Positions 44,702 to 53,952 of a stretch of 64,000 nucleotides of DNA are shown in pieces. Location of the stretch: the NCBI GenBank assembly GCA_002500485.1, contig DLRJ01000062.1, positions 1-64,000 of the forward strand, given 5' to 3'. The number at the start of each line of letters is the position of its first letter. The first letter of the stretch is position 1. Source of the DNA: Dehalococcoidia bacterium UBA7891. GTDB taxonomy: Bacteria > Chloroflexota > Dehalococcoidia > Lucifugimonadales > UBA826. Both the position numbers and the translations under genes were made by a program. Below the pieces are notes generated by a model. The model was not told where the DNA came from, searched no databases, and saw only the letters and a program-made list of their open reading frames with translations.

Positions 44702-45621
44702 TACTTCTGACCTCGATCCTCAGGGAGCTGAAGGGATTGTCTGATACCGTCGGCGAATAAATTAACCCCTATGACAAGCGTGCCCATCGCGAAGGCGGGA
44801 GCCAAAGAGGCCCAAGGTGCTAGAGCTAAATGAGTTCGGCTTTCATTGACCATAAGCCCCCAATCTGGTGTTGGTGGCTGCACTCCGAGTCCTAGAAATC
44901 CTAGAGATGCGGTCAACAATAAAGCGAAACTGAGCCTCAGGCTAGCCTCGACTCCAATTACAGGGACTATGTTTGGCAAAATTTCCCTAAGCACGATGTG
45001 ATATAACGGTTCGCCTCGGAGTCGTGCATTTTGAACGAATTCTAGTGGTTTTATTGTGAGAGCAGCACTTCTAATAACACGGCTGTTATTAGGGGTAAAT
45101 GCTATCCCTATCACAGCTATTATCAGCCACGACTCGTCTAGTGACGTTCTTTGCAGGCCGATCGTTATTAACAATAAAGCTAACAGCAAAGATGGGAAGG
45201 ACAATAGAAAATCCATAGCCCTCATAGCTATTTGGTCAAACCATCCTCCTAGGTATCCGCTCGTGATGCCGATAATAGTTCCAAGGAAAATTCCCAAAGC
45301 TGTACCTATTACAGAAATAAAAACTATAGATCTGGCGCCGGCTATGACCCTACTTAAAACATCTCGACCATTATGGTCAGTACCAAAAAAGTGATTTAGG
45401 GACGGAGATTCAAATCGATGGTCCAAATCGTATTCTGTCGGAATATAAGGCGTAAGCCATGGGCCAAAAATCACTACGATGGAATAAACGGTTAAAATCG
45501 CCAACCCTATTCGGCCGCTGTTTGTACGAAGTGGTATTTTCAGAAGGTCAGTGATTTTCGCAAGAGTATCTACCAACATTTGAACGGCCGTTGCCTTTCC
45601 TCTCAAAGTACTAGCATTCAT
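44701..45621 (-). CDS. Peptide-type ABC transporter permease, DppC-like
   Basis: The 306-residue permease has an N-terminal membrane helix, the DppC hallmarks YDLDHRFESPSLNHFFGTDHNGRDVLSRVI (in parts, about 70-98) with GTDxxGRD, about six transmembrane helices, and a QNARLRGEPLYHIVLREILPNI cytoplasmic loop that contacts the ATPase. It pairs with the DppB-like permease encoded just upstream. The gene lies between the permease stop at 45623 and the ATPase start at 44701. Confidence 0.9.
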   Translation of the reverse strand: MNASTLRGKATAVQMLVDTLAKITDLLKIPLRTNSGRIGLAILTVYSIVVIFGPWLTPYIPTEYDLDHRFESPSLNHFFGTDHNGRDVLSRVIAGARSIVFISVIGTALGIFLGTIIGITSGYLGGWFDQIAMRAMDFLLSFPSLLLALLLITIGLQRTSLDESWLIIAVIGIAFTPNNSRVIRSAALTIKPLEFVQNARLRGEPLYHIVLREILPNIVPVIGVEASLRLSFALLLTASLGFLGLGVQPPTPDWGLMVNESRTHLALAPWASLAPAFAMGTLVIGVNLFADGIRQSLQLPEDRGQK

Positions 45622-45622
45622 T

Positions 45623-46570
45623 TTATTGTCCTACTCTAACTCTAGGATTCAAGAGGCCGTAAAGTAGGTCCGCCGCGAGGTTCGCGAATGCATAAATAGC
45701 GGCTATGACTAGAGCTGTAGATTGAAGCAATCGCATATCTCGGGTATCGATGGCCATAATCAGTAGGCTTCCAATACCTGGGTATGCAAAAACGAATTCA
45801 ACAACAATGATTCCCCCAAACATCCATCCGACATTGTTTGCTATTACTGTAATAGTGGGGATCATGGCATTCGGTAAGACGTGCTTAAACACAACCTTTC
45901 TCATACTGAGGCCTTTTAATATGGCAGTCCTGACGTAATTGCTTTCCATAACCTCTATCACGTTGGCTCGAGCCATGCGCAATATATAAGCAAATAAAGC
46001 CCCAGTGATAGTAAGGGTTGGAAGCACTAATATTTTGGGGGTACCCAGAATAGTTTCTCCAGGAAGCAAAATACTGGAGGACGGAAACCAACCAAGTTTG
46101 GTTGCAAAAACCATCATTAAAATGACACCAATAATAAATTCTGGTATCGAAATTGCAAGGAGACTCCCTATGCTGAGTATCCTGTCGAGTTTTGTGTCTG
46201 GTCTAATGCCCGCCAAGACTCCTGCAAGCAATGAGGTTGGAACCGCTATAAGGAATGCTACCGCTGCGAGTAGAGCAGAGTTCGGAAGTCTACTTTTAAC
46301 CATGCTGTTAATGGTAGCACCGCCTCGAGCCGCCATTCCCAAATCGCCTCGTACAGCATTTTTGATCCACACGGCATACCTTTCTACTGGATGCCGGTCA
46401 AGTCCCATGTTATGGCGCAGGTTTTTCAGGTTGCTCTCTGTGGCTTGTTGGCCTAAAAGGAGAGAAGCGGCGTCTCCCGGGAGAAACTCGGTAGCTGTAA
46501 AGATAGCAACAGAAACAAAGAAAAGAGTAACAGCGATAAAAGCTAGCCTTATGACGAGGAATCTTAGGAT
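45623..46570 (-). CDS. Peptide-type ABC transporter permease, DppB-like, with probable non-canonical start
   Basis: The frame from the first ATG (46408) gives only 261 residues and lacks the first helix. In-frame codons upstream, from 46570, encode ILRFLVIRLAF, then a hydrophobic helix and EFLPGDAASLLLGQQAT, which are typical DppB elements, so the true protein is about 315 residues. No ATG, GTG or TTG exists in this upstream frame before a stop at 46597. A strong AAGGAG (46585-46580) lies 9 bases before an ATC codon at 46570, so I take ATC as the start. The QESNYVRTAILKGLSM-like cytoplasmic loop and GVGSLLIMAIDTRD-like region fit the family. Confidence 0.8.
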   Translation of the reverse strand: MLRFLVIRLAFIAVTLFFVSVAIFTATEFLPGDAASLLLGQQATESNLKNLRHNMGLDRHPVERYAVWIKNAVRGDLGMAARGGATINSMVKSRLPNSALLAAVAFLIAVPTSLLAGVLAGIRPDTKLDRILSIGSLLAISIPEFIIGVILMMVFATKLGWFPSSSILLPGETILGTPKILVLPTLTITGALFAYILRMARANVIEVMESNYVRTAILKGLSMRKVVFKHVLPNAMIPTITVIANNVGWMFGGIIVVEFVFAYPGIGSLLIMAIDTRDMRLLQSTALVIAAIYAFANLAADLLYGLLNPRVRVGQ

Positions 46571-46612
46571 ATTATGAAACTCCTTGGCCTGAGGTTAAAT
46601 GGGGCGGGTCAC

Positions 46613-46659
46613 GTCAGCACGTGATCTAGGATTGTTTCATACCTAGATCACCCACTGAC
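46613..46659. promoter_or_regulatory. Intergenic stem-loop between binding-protein and permease genes
   Basis: GTGATCTAGG (46621-46630) pairs with CCTAGATCAC (46642-46651) around an 11-base loop, and GTCAG (46613-46617) pairs with CTGAC (46655-46659) just outside it. There is no T-run, so it is not a classic terminator. In transporter operons, hairpins after the binding-protein gene often stabilise that transcript and limit read-through; this role is inferred. Confidence 0.55.
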
Positions 46660-46694
46660 GCATTCAACGTGTTACGTTTTGGATATTGGTGTAC

Positions 46695-48410
46695 CTATTC
46701 GGAACTCCACCAATCTTCCATAAAGGTCCAGGCATTAGGATGAGCTTGCACTCCTTGTACGTGGGTTCGATGTGCGACTAGAACTGGGACATAAAGAAGG
46801 TAAACACTAGGAACCTCTTCTATAAGGATTTCCTGTATTTCTTTCCAGTAAGCTTTTCTTTTGTCAAAATCAATTTCAGTAGAGGACAGCTCCAATAATT
46901 CGTCCATCCTAGGATTATCGAAATACGACTCGTTCCAACTTCCACCACCCTTTAGGGCCACGCTAACCGCCTGGGCTGCTGGACGTCCGTTCCATGCGGA
47001 AGTAACAGCGGGTGTTCCTCCGGGCTGCATCCATATAGCTTCCCAGAATGTGGATTCTTCATGCTTTGTAACTTCTATCTCAATGGGTAGATCGGTGGCT
47101 TCAACAGACTGTTCTACCGCGAGTGCCATCTCTAACATTTGGTTGAAGTCTGATGCATCAAGCTCAAAGCTTAATGGGTTAGAGTCGTTGTATCCAGCAG
47201 CTGTAAGATAGCTGCGGGAGAGTTCAATGTCTTGATTGCTGAGAGGTTGTTCATCCCAGTACATTTGGTCTGCAGTACCTATTGGATGGTCGTTAGCATT
47301 AGCACCAAATCCATACGTTACTGCTTTTCTTACAAAATCTCGATCAATAGCGTATTGCAGAGCCTTTCTAGCATTTTTATCGCTGAAAATACTCTCTTCA
47401 CGAGTATCCAAGACCAAGTTTCTGATTGTGGCAGAGTCGGTTCCGGTGACTGTGATTGAATCTCGCTCATTGAGACCTTCCACCTGTGCCAAAGAGAAAC
47501 TGCCGATTACATCGACGGCGCCAGATTTTATAGCCTCTATTCTCGTTGCTTCTTCAGGCATGTAGTACATGATAATCCGGTCGTAGAAAGGTTTCCCTTC
47601 GACCCAATAACTATCATATTTATTCATTACGGTTCTTTCTGCTGGGTTATGATCACCAAGTGTATAGGGACCTGTTCCAAAGTCAGTGCTTGACTCCTGG
47701 AGTGTCTCCTGGGTTATGCCGTCAGGAACAATACGTGCATGATAGTCAGATATATCTTGAGGTAGATTGGTGTTGGAGCCTTTAAGCGTGAATATCGCTG
47801 TAGCAGCATCAGGAGTTGTTATCTCACTGATGTAGTCTATTTCCCCTAGTAAAGGGGACGCGGTTGTTTCATCCATAATCCGGTCAAAGGTCCACTTTAC
47901 ATCAGCCGATGTTAGAGCGGATCCGTCGTGGAATGTGACTCCTTGTCTAACATTGATAGTGTAAACAGACAGATCGTCGTTAGCTGACCATGTTTCGGCT
48001 AGTCTGTTTACTATCCCACCGTCGTACCATGGTTCGGTGAGGTTGTCATATGTATGGTTACTGTATATGGCACTACCTTCCGATAGTCCCATAATAGATG
48101 GGTCCATAGCACCGAAGTCTATAATTCCTAACTTCAAGGTACCACCATATTGCTGGCCGCCTGCCCCTGTTATAACGGGCATTGGAGTAGCCACTACTAT
48201 TACTTCTTTCTCAACTTCAACCTTAACTTCCTTGATGACCTCTTTTATTATTTCTTTTTCAACTTCAACTTCAACTTCAACCTCTTTTATGACCTCCACC
48301 TCTTTGATAATAGTCTCGCCTTGGCAGGCTGTCATAAATATAGAAAAAGCTGCGATTGATAGAATCATGAACGAGTTCGCGGTTCTATTGCCTAAAATAC
48401 TTCTCAACAT
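46695..48410 (-). CDS. ABC transporter substrate-binding lipoprotein (family 5)
   Basis: The 571-residue protein has a signal peptide with the lipobox MTAC (C29), so it is a lipid-anchored binding protein. Residues 31-75 are a low-complexity Glu/Lys/Val linker, seen also in other Chloroflexota binding proteins. The SBP_bac_5 core follows: YDNLTEPWYDGG, VTFHDGSALTSADVKWTFDRIM, STDFGTGPYTL and the final region with VPSVYLLY. Ligands of this family are peptides, nickel or sugars; none can be chosen. AAGGAG precedes the ATG, with a good promoter upstream. Together with the DppB, DppC and DppDF genes it forms a complete importer. Confidence 0.88.
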   Translation of the reverse strand: MLRSILGNRTANSFMILSIAAFSIFMTACQGETIIKEVEVIKEVEVEVEVEKEIIKEVIKEVKVEVEKEVIVVATPMPVITGAGGQQYGGTLKLGIIDFGAMDPSIMGLSEGSAIYSNHTYDNLTEPWYDGGIVNRLAETWSANDDLSVYTINVRQGVTFHDGSALTSADVKWTFDRIMDETTASPLLGEIDYISEITTPDAATAIFTLKGSNTNLPQDISDYHARIVPDGITQETLQESSTDFGTGPYTLGDHNPAERTVMNKYDSYWVEGKPFYDRIIMYYMPEEATRIEAIKSGAVDVIGSFSLAQVEGLNERDSITVTGTDSATIRNLVLDTREESIFSDKNARKALQYAIDRDFVRKAVTYGFGANANDHPIGTADQMYWDEQPLSNQDIELSRSYLTAAGYNDSNPLSFELDASDFNQMLEMALAVEQSVEATDLPIEIEVTKHEESTFWEAIWMQPGGTPAVTSAWNGRPAAQAVSVALKGGGSWNESYFDNPRMDELLELSSTEIDFDKRKAYWKEIQEILIEEVPSVYLLYVPVLVAHRTHVQGVQAHPNAWTFMEDWWSSE

Positions 48411-48451
48411 ATAGCTCTCCTTAGTTTTGTGGAAAATCGCGAATTCTTAAG

Positions 48452-48480
48452 TTTATAAATATTTCTACACCCTGTCTCAA
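48452..48480 (-). promoter_or_regulatory. Promoter of the peptide-type ABC importer
   Basis: On the minus strand TTGAGA (48480-48475) and TATAAA (48457-48452) are separated by 17 bases, each matching the consensus at 5 of 6 bases. The start would lie near 48445, about 35 bases before the binding-protein ATG at 48410. Confidence 0.6.
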
Positions 48481-48780
48481 GACCCAATTAGGTAAAGTTT
48501 TATACCACGACATAGAAGGTTGAAGCACCGGGTTGTTGATTGTTCAGCTCATGATCGATGAACTTGGTGCTACACCATTGCGGTGTTAAGAATTAATGCC
48601 ATTCAAGGTCCGCCTTGAATGCTTAGCAGTAAGGTATAAACCTCACGAATATGCGGTTGTTTGAAGTTATCTCCCTACTCCGGGTTTGTGGATGATCCTT
48701 CCGAAGAGGTATCAAATATATCCAAATACTCGGCAATGGTCAAGTTATTGAAGCCAAATTTAAGGTAAATCGCAAAGCAA
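48481..48780. other. Gap of 300 bases with small hairpins; no clear gene
   Basis: It contains a perfect 9-base stem with a 4-base loop (48600-48621, CATTCAAGG with CCTTGAATG) and a smaller 5-base stem (48572-48586). On the minus strand, bases 48675 to about 48806 form an open frame without a start codon, encoding FGFNNLTIAEYLDIFDTSSE; it may be a decayed remnant, but I cannot identify it. The hairpins may be the terminator region of the gamma-glutamyltransferase gene, though no T-run follows. Confidence 0.4.
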
Positions 48781-50445
48781 TTAGACTCTAAACATTGGGT
48801 TGCTTCCCTTTATAGTTGCTGGACCTCCTCCAACTGCTATCGGTGACCCATCAGCCCTCCAGCAAGCAGCACCGTGGATAGTTCCGGTGTCGTCGAATAA
48901 AACCCCATTCATCCCACCTGCAACTCTTTCCACCCCTTCAATAACATGCCCTTTTTGGGTTAATGGCTCTATCACATCAGGGGAAATGTCTGGTTCCAGT
49001 TCAAGATTTTGACCCTGTGTCCAAACTCTGGGGGCTTCTACGGCTTCTTGTAGCGACATACCATGATCAATAACGTTTATTATCCCTTGTAGTACCGATG
49101 GGAATATGCGTCTTGCCCCCGGTGTTCCTAAGGACATGAAAGGTTTACCTGACTTAAATACAGTGATTGGTGCCATGCTGCTCAAGACACGTTTCCCAGG
49201 TGCTATTGAATTGGCCGTTCCGGGGTGAGGATCGAAGTTATACATAGTATTGTTTAACAAAACCCCTGTCCCCGGCACCGTAACACGTGAACCGAAGGCG
49301 TCATTAAGGGTTTGGGTCATGGACACCACACTGCCGGTTTCATCTGCCACCGTAATGTGGGTGGTGTTTTTTGATTCAGTGGCGAAAGCCGCTGGGTTAT
49401 CGTGTTCAAAACTAGATGATTTAGACAAATCTATTTTTTGCCTACAGTGTTGCCCATATTCTTTTGAGATAAGACCTTCTACAGGCACTTTGACAAAATC
49501 AGGGTCTCCCATGTATTTAAACCTATCAGCGAAAACCAATTTGAGGGTTTCCGCGATTAGGTGTATGTATTCCACACTACCGAATTGCATCTCCTTTACA
49601 TCGAAACCCTCTATTATATTTAGAGCTTGAATTATATGGGTAGCACCAGAACTTACCGGGCCCACCCCGACAATTTCATATCCTCGGTAAGTACCTCGCA
49701 CGGGTTCTCTGTATTTGATTTTGTATTGATCTAGGTCATCCAGTGATACGATTCCTTTGTTGGACTTCATGTCTCGTTCAATTGAATTACCTAATTTGCC
49801 TTCTGTCAGAGTGGAAACGCCATTTTTGGCAATCTCTTCCAGTGTCTTAGCATAGTCAGGATTAGCAAGAGTGTCTCCTGTTTTAAGAGCAACGCCATTT
49901 CCTAAGAAAATTGATTTGCTGCTAGGATATGAAGACAATATGTCCTTGTTGTTTTCTACTATCCCAGAAAGATAATCACTTACCCTAAATCCTTCCTTTG
50001 AGAATCTAATTGCTGGGCTTATAACTTTTTCAATACCCAGGAGTCCATATTTCTCTTCTATATGAGCCCAAGCTTGAAGGGCCGCAGGAACTCCCACTGA
50101 TAGATATCCATACCTGTTTTGATGGTTTTTGGTTTCCATATAATCAGGCCACTTATCAGAAATTGGTGTGAACATATCTTCAGTAGCTTTTATAGGGGCA
50201 GTGCAGTAATTGTCGATAGTAATGGAAGATTTATCTCTTGAGTTGTAGTAATTGATAAATCCTGCTCCAGTTATACCGACCATCATAGGCTCGACGACAG
50301 AAAGTGCGAAAATGGTGGCTATTGCTGCGTCCACTGCATTTCCACCTGAGGTGAGCATTTCAACCCCGGCAAGGGATGCTAAAGGGTGGTTAGACGCAAC
50401 AACTCCCTTTGAACCGACTACTTCTTGCTTATATGTAGAAAACAT
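48781..50445 (-). CDS. Gamma-glutamyltransferase/hydrolase
   Basis: The 554-residue protein begins GSKGVVASNHPLASLAGVEML and has GGNAVDAAIAT, SGATHIIQALNI, then the catalytic nucleophile T361 in KNTTHITVAD, where the proenzyme cuts itself into two subunits. GTPGARRIFPSVLQ completes the pattern. The family removes gamma-glutamyl groups from glutathione and similar compounds, or acts as a related N-terminal nucleophile amidase. There is no signal peptide, so it may act in the cytoplasm. The gene starts 6 bases after the benzoylformate-decarboxylase-like gene, so they may be co-transcribed. Confidence 0.87.
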   Translation of the reverse strand: MFSTYKQEVVGSKGVVASNHPLASLAGVEMLTSGGNAVDAAIATIFALSVVEPMMVGITGAGFINYYNSRDKSSITIDNYCTAPIKATEDMFTPISDKWPDYMETKNHQNRYGYLSVGVPAALQAWAHIEEKYGLLGIEKVISPAIRFSKEGFRVSDYLSGIVENNKDILSSYPSSKSIFLGNGVALKTGDTLANPDYAKTLEEIAKNGVSTLTEGKLGNSIERDMKSNKGIVSLDDLDQYKIKYREPVRGTYRGYEIVGVGPVSSGATHIIQALNIIEGFDVKEMQFGSVEYIHLIAETLKLVFADRFKYMGDPDFVKVPVEGLISKEYGQHCRQKIDLSKSSSFEHDNPAAFATESKNTTHITVADETGSVVSMTQTLNDAFGSRVTVPGTGVLLNNTMYNFDPHPGTANSIAPGKRVLSSMAPITVFKSGKPFMSLGTPGARRIFPSVLQGIINVIDHGMSLQEAVEAPRVWTQGQNLELEPDISPDVIEPLTQKGHVIEGVERVAGGMNGVLFDDTGTIHGAACWRADGSPIAVGGGPATIKGSNPMFRV

Positions 50446-50451
50446 CTGTGA

Positions 50452-52113
50452 CTAAATTTTCCCATCTATGACAATATCTAGTAATGCGGGAGCTCCTGAG
50501 GCTAAGGCTCTGTCAACAGCGCCGGCGATCTCGTTCGGATCGGTGACACGCTCACTGTGTAGGCCCATTCCTTCAGCAATAGTACAAATATTGAATGGAG
50601 TGATGAAATCAGAATAAAGGAGATTGTCTCCGGCTGGTTCAGGCTCGTTAAGAATTTCCTTTTGGTAAACATTAAAGTTCGTCTTGAGGACCCTGTACAT
50701 TCCGTTATTGCAGATTACAAATATGCAAGGAATTTTGTCGTTCGCAGCCGTCCATAGGCCCTGTACAGTCATCATCGCGCTGCCATCACCAATAATTCCG
50801 AACACAGGCCTGTCAGGGAAAGCACACTTTGTCCCCATAGTGGCTCCAATGCCGCCACCAATCGACTGACCACGGACCCCTCTAATATCATTTCTTTCGA
50901 CGGCTGGAAAATAATGTCTCATAGCGGGTCTGTTACTTATTGAATCGTCTACTATTATCGAATTCTTGGGGACAGCATTTGATAGTTCATACATCATTCT
51001 TGCAGGGGACATTGGAGTGCTGTTCCATTTTTCCTTGACTGATTCTTCGTAGTCACCCTTTTGAGATGAAGCGTCTGATATTACCTGAGATTTTCGAGTC
51101 GAAACTATATTTTGGTCTACTGTCTTGGAAACTTCGGCTATTAGATTGGTAAGACCAGTTTTACAGTTTGAAATTATTCCTACATCTGTCGGTTCAGATC
51201 TACCCACCCGACCAGGAATCGGATCAATGTGAATTAGTTTCTGGGATTCATCCAAGATGACATCACCCCAGTAAAATAATTCATCTAATGTGTCCATTCC
51301 TACGGTGAGGATTACGTCGAATTCCTTTAAAGATTCTCTTGATGCTTGTGATCTTAGAGAGTGCATTCCTTGGTATTGCGGGTGTGTGGTAGGAAAAGAT
51401 ACTTCTGCCCCTCGTGACTGAAACACCGCCATTCCTAGGAGTTCCGCAATGCTTATTGATTCATTTATGGCATCATCGTCTGAGACCCTGTCACCCACGA
51501 TAAGTGCGGGATTTTTTGCATGAGTTAGTAATTTTGCGGCTTCCAAAATGCCTGAGGGGCTTGGAATTACATCGTCATGAACTTTGCCTGAAGGGACAAT
51601 GTTCATATCTGCTATGCCTTCCAAAGCGTTCGCTGTGAAACCAACATAAACTGGCCCTTTTGGATGGCTGTTTGCTTCGTTGAACGCTCGTCTTAAAACG
51701 CTTGGTATTTGATCAGGTAAGTCTAATTCCACTGCCCATTTAGTGACAGGTCGAACAAGTTCAGCGAGATCAGTCTTGGTCTCATTTATCTTTCTCGAGT
51801 CATAGTTAGCTGAAGTCACAACCATTGGAGTGCCAGTGTTGAGGGCATCAAGCATCAGAGCGATTCCGTTAGCAAGCCCGCTGTCCACATGGAGGCTGAC
51901 GAATGAGGTCTTTTCTGTCGAACGAGCGAATGATTCTCCCATACCCATGGCTACACTTTCCTGTAATGCCATGATGTATTTGAATTCTGGGTAGTCTCCC
52001 AGCATATCGATCAGCGGACCTTCACTAGTTCCTGGATTACCAAAAATATACTCAATGCCTTCAGCTTTGAGCATTTCAAGTACAGCTTGTTTTCCAGACA
52101 TGGTTTGCGACAT
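50452..52113 (-). CDS. TPP-dependent decarboxylase, benzoylformate-decarboxylase-like
   Basis: The 553-residue protein contains a PYR domain with FGNPGTSEGPL and the catalytic Glu in MALQESVAMGMGESFAR. A central domain and a PP domain follow, with GIIGDGSAMMTVQGLWTA and CNNGMYRVL for TPP and Mg binding. The order matches benzoylformate decarboxylase and similar 2-oxo-acid enzymes, but the active-site pocket cannot be judged here. AGGGGGC lies 4 bases before the ATG. It diverges from another TPP enzyme gene at 52247, and the gamma-glutamyltransferase gene follows. Confidence 0.82.
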   Translation of the reverse strand: MSQTMSGKQAVLEMLKAEGIEYIFGNPGTSEGPLIDMLGDYPEFKYIMALQESVAMGMGESFARSTEKTSFVSLHVDSGLANGIALMLDALNTGTPMVVTSANYDSRKINETKTDLAELVRPVTKWAVELDLPDQIPSVLRRAFNEANSHPKGPVYVGFTANALEGIADMNIVPSGKVHDDVIPSPSGILEAAKLLTHAKNPALIVGDRVSDDDAINESISIAELLGMAVFQSRGAEVSFPTTHPQYQGMHSLRSQASRESLKEFDVILTVGMDTLDELFYWGDVILDESQKLIHIDPIPGRVGRSEPTDVGIISNCKTGLTNLIAEVSKTVDQNIVSTRKSQVISDASSQKGDYEESVKEKWNSTPMSPARMMYELSNAVPKNSIIVDDSISNRPAMRHYFPAVERNDIRGVRGQSIGGGIGATMGTKCAFPDRPVFGIIGDGSAMMTVQGLWTAANDKIPCIFVICNNGMYRVLKTNFNVYQKEILNEPEPAGDNLLYSDFITPFNICTIAEGMGLHSERVTDPNEIAGAVDRALASGAPALLDIVIDGKI

Positions 52114-52159
52114 CTTTGCCCCCTAGAATTTCTTTTTCTTGAGGGAAATATGGTACAGA

Positions 52160-52188
52160 TTGACGCCGATAACGGCAATTGCTCTAAC
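52160..52188 (+). promoter_or_regulatory. Candidate promoter of the acetolactate-synthase-like gene
   Basis: TTGACG (52160-52165) and TCTAAC (52183-52188) are 17 bases apart. The -35 matches at 5 of 6 and the -10 at 4 of 6. Its location favours a start at ATG 52247 over the longer frame from 52139. Confidence 0.35.
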
Positions 52189-52246
52189 TCATGCTAATAT
52201 GCCGGTGTTGATGTTTATCAAGGAAAAATTTACAGGATTGAGAAAA

Positions 52247-53920
52247 ATGGCAGAAATCGCAGCAGGCCAGGCAGTCATAGAATTACTTAGAGCTGAAGGG
52301 GTCGAGTATGTATTTGGAGTTACCGGTTTAACCACTAATAGTATGGTCACCCAAATGTATGGTCGTGAGGATATTAAATTTATAGATACCAGACATGAGG
52401 AAGGTGCCATATTGATGGCATATGGATATTCCAAATCCACCGGAAAACCATCGGTGTGTATGACTACTTCTGGCCCCGGGACTATAAATCTGGCTGGTGG
52501 GATGTCTCTTGCATTGAAGGGGAGGGCACCTGTTATTGCAATCGCTGGTGACACAGCGATGGAATACATTGGCAGAGACGGTGCTCAAGCATTCGATTTA
52601 GTAAACGTTTTTAAGCCGTTGACCAAAATGGCTGTTCAGGCAAATAAAACAGAAAGAGTTCCAGGTTTGCTTCGAGAAGCGTTTAGATCAGCTATGTGGG
52701 GTAAACAAGGACCGGTGCTACTAGATATTCCAAGAGATTTGCTAGATAAAGAGACGTTATCTGATGAAATGTTGAATCCTGATCAATACAGAACAGTTAA
52801 CCCACGGGTGTCCGGTGATTTAGATGCTGTGCAACAGGCCGTCGGGCTACTGCTCTCAGCAAAAAGACCGTTATTACTTGCTGGTGGAGGTGTAGTAGAT
52901 TCTGAAGCCTCTAACCAAGCGGTACAGTTGGCTGATTTACTAGACATGGCGATGGTTCCATCTTACGGTCATCATGATGCAATACCAAACAGCCATCCCA
53001 ATTATATTGGCCCACCCGGTGGCAGAGGGTCCGGAGAAGCTCATGAGGCGATGGATAGGGCCGATGTGATATTGGCTTTAGGAACCAAAATTAATCAGGC
53101 GTCTAGTTCATGGGACTACAGTGTTATAAATCAAGAGACAAAAATCATTCAGGTAGATATTGACCCCTTAGAAATCGGAAGAAATTATCCGGTCTCAGTG
53201 GGGATTGTAGGTGATGCACAGAGGGTGGCCCAACAGCTAATCGCATCTATATCTGTAATAGCTGCGGATGGTAAAACTAATGATAGTTGGAAGTCGGAAT
53301 TTCAAAGTATTGCTAATAAAAGACTTCAGAGATTGGAATCAGAAAAATCGTTGAATGCAAATCCAATGATGCCTCAACAGGTATACCCGGAATTAGCGAA
53401 AGCATTACCAAAGGGTGCGATGGTTACAATCGACGCCGGTGTTGCTCCCGGACTTGCATATGACAGAGTTTTTTTTGAGGAGCCTAGAACAATGTTCAAT
53501 TACGCCGGCCAGGGTGCGTTGGGTATGGGATTCAGTGTGGGCTTAGGGACAAAACTGGGAAGACCAGATAGGACGGCAGTAAGTCTTCATGGTGATGGAG
53601 GTTTTCTTTATACCTGTGGGGAGTTAAACACAGCTGTTAGACACAATATTCCTTCCGTCAGTATTGTTTTGAACAACAGTTGCATGGGTGCTGAGAAATC
53701 TCAACAAAAGGCCTTGCATAACGAGAAATATGTGGGGGTTGATTTGGAAAATCCAAGATTCGACAAATTAGCTGAAGTGTTTGGGGCAAAGGGTTACTAT
53801 GCTGAACATCCATCAGAGATAGCGGATACAGTTGCTGAAGCCGTGAAAAGTAACGCTCCTGCAGTAATTGAAATTCCAGTTCAGGAATATTTTCCTCCTT
53901 CCGCACCTACCCCCCGCTAG
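52247..53920 (+). CDS. TPP-dependent acetolactate-synthase-family enzyme
   Basis: The 557-residue protein has GVEYVFGVTGL, the catalytic Glu in DTRHEEGAILMAYGYSK, TSGPGTINLAGG, and the PP-domain LHGDGGFLYTCGELNTA with NNSCMGAEKSQQ. It belongs to the acetolactate-synthase/oxalyl-CoA decarboxylase/sulfoacetaldehyde acetyltransferase group. It does not look like the branched-chain-amino-acid enzyme, since no regulatory subunit is adjacent. ATG 52247 is preferred over ATG 52139 because the N-terminal extra has no family match and overlaps the promoter. The enolase-family gene follows 32 bases later, probably in the same transcript. Confidence 0.8.
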   Translation: MAEIAAGQAVIELLRAEGVEYVFGVTGLTTNSMVTQMYGREDIKFIDTRHEEGAILMAYGYSKSTGKPSVCMTTSGPGTINLAGGMSLALKGRAPVIAIAGDTAMEYIGRDGAQAFDLVNVFKPLTKMAVQANKTERVPGLLREAFRSAMWGKQGPVLLDIPRDLLDKETLSDEMLNPDQYRTVNPRVSGDLDAVQQAVGLLLSAKRPLLLAGGGVVDSEASNQAVQLADLLDMAMVPSYGHHDAIPNSHPNYIGPPGGRGSGEAHEAMDRADVILALGTKINQASSSWDYSVINQETKIIQVDIDPLEIGRNYPVSVGIVGDAQRVAQQLIASISVIAADGKTNDSWKSEFQSIANKRLQRLESEKSLNANPMMPQQVYPELAKALPKGAMVTIDAGVAPGLAYDRVFFEEPRTMFNYAGQGALGMGFSVGLGTKLGRPDRTAVSLHGDGGFLYTCGELNTAVRHNIPSVSIVLNNSCMGAEKSQQKALHNEKYVGVDLENPRFDKLAEVFGAKGYYAEHPSEIADTVAEAVKSNAPAVIEIPVQEYFPPSAPTPR

Positions 53921-53952
53921 AAATCGTCGTTGATTGTAAAAAGGAGAGAAGC

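Noticed and set aside
46005..46577. A 190-codon plus-strand frame opposite the permease gene
   Set aside because: It is the shadow of the DppB-like gene, including its upstream extension.
48675..48806. An open minus-strand frame of about 44 codons after the gamma-glutamyltransferase gene
   Set aside because: It has no start codon and overlaps the end of the other gene. The sequence slightly recalls the end of an acetyltransferase, but the similarity is too weak.
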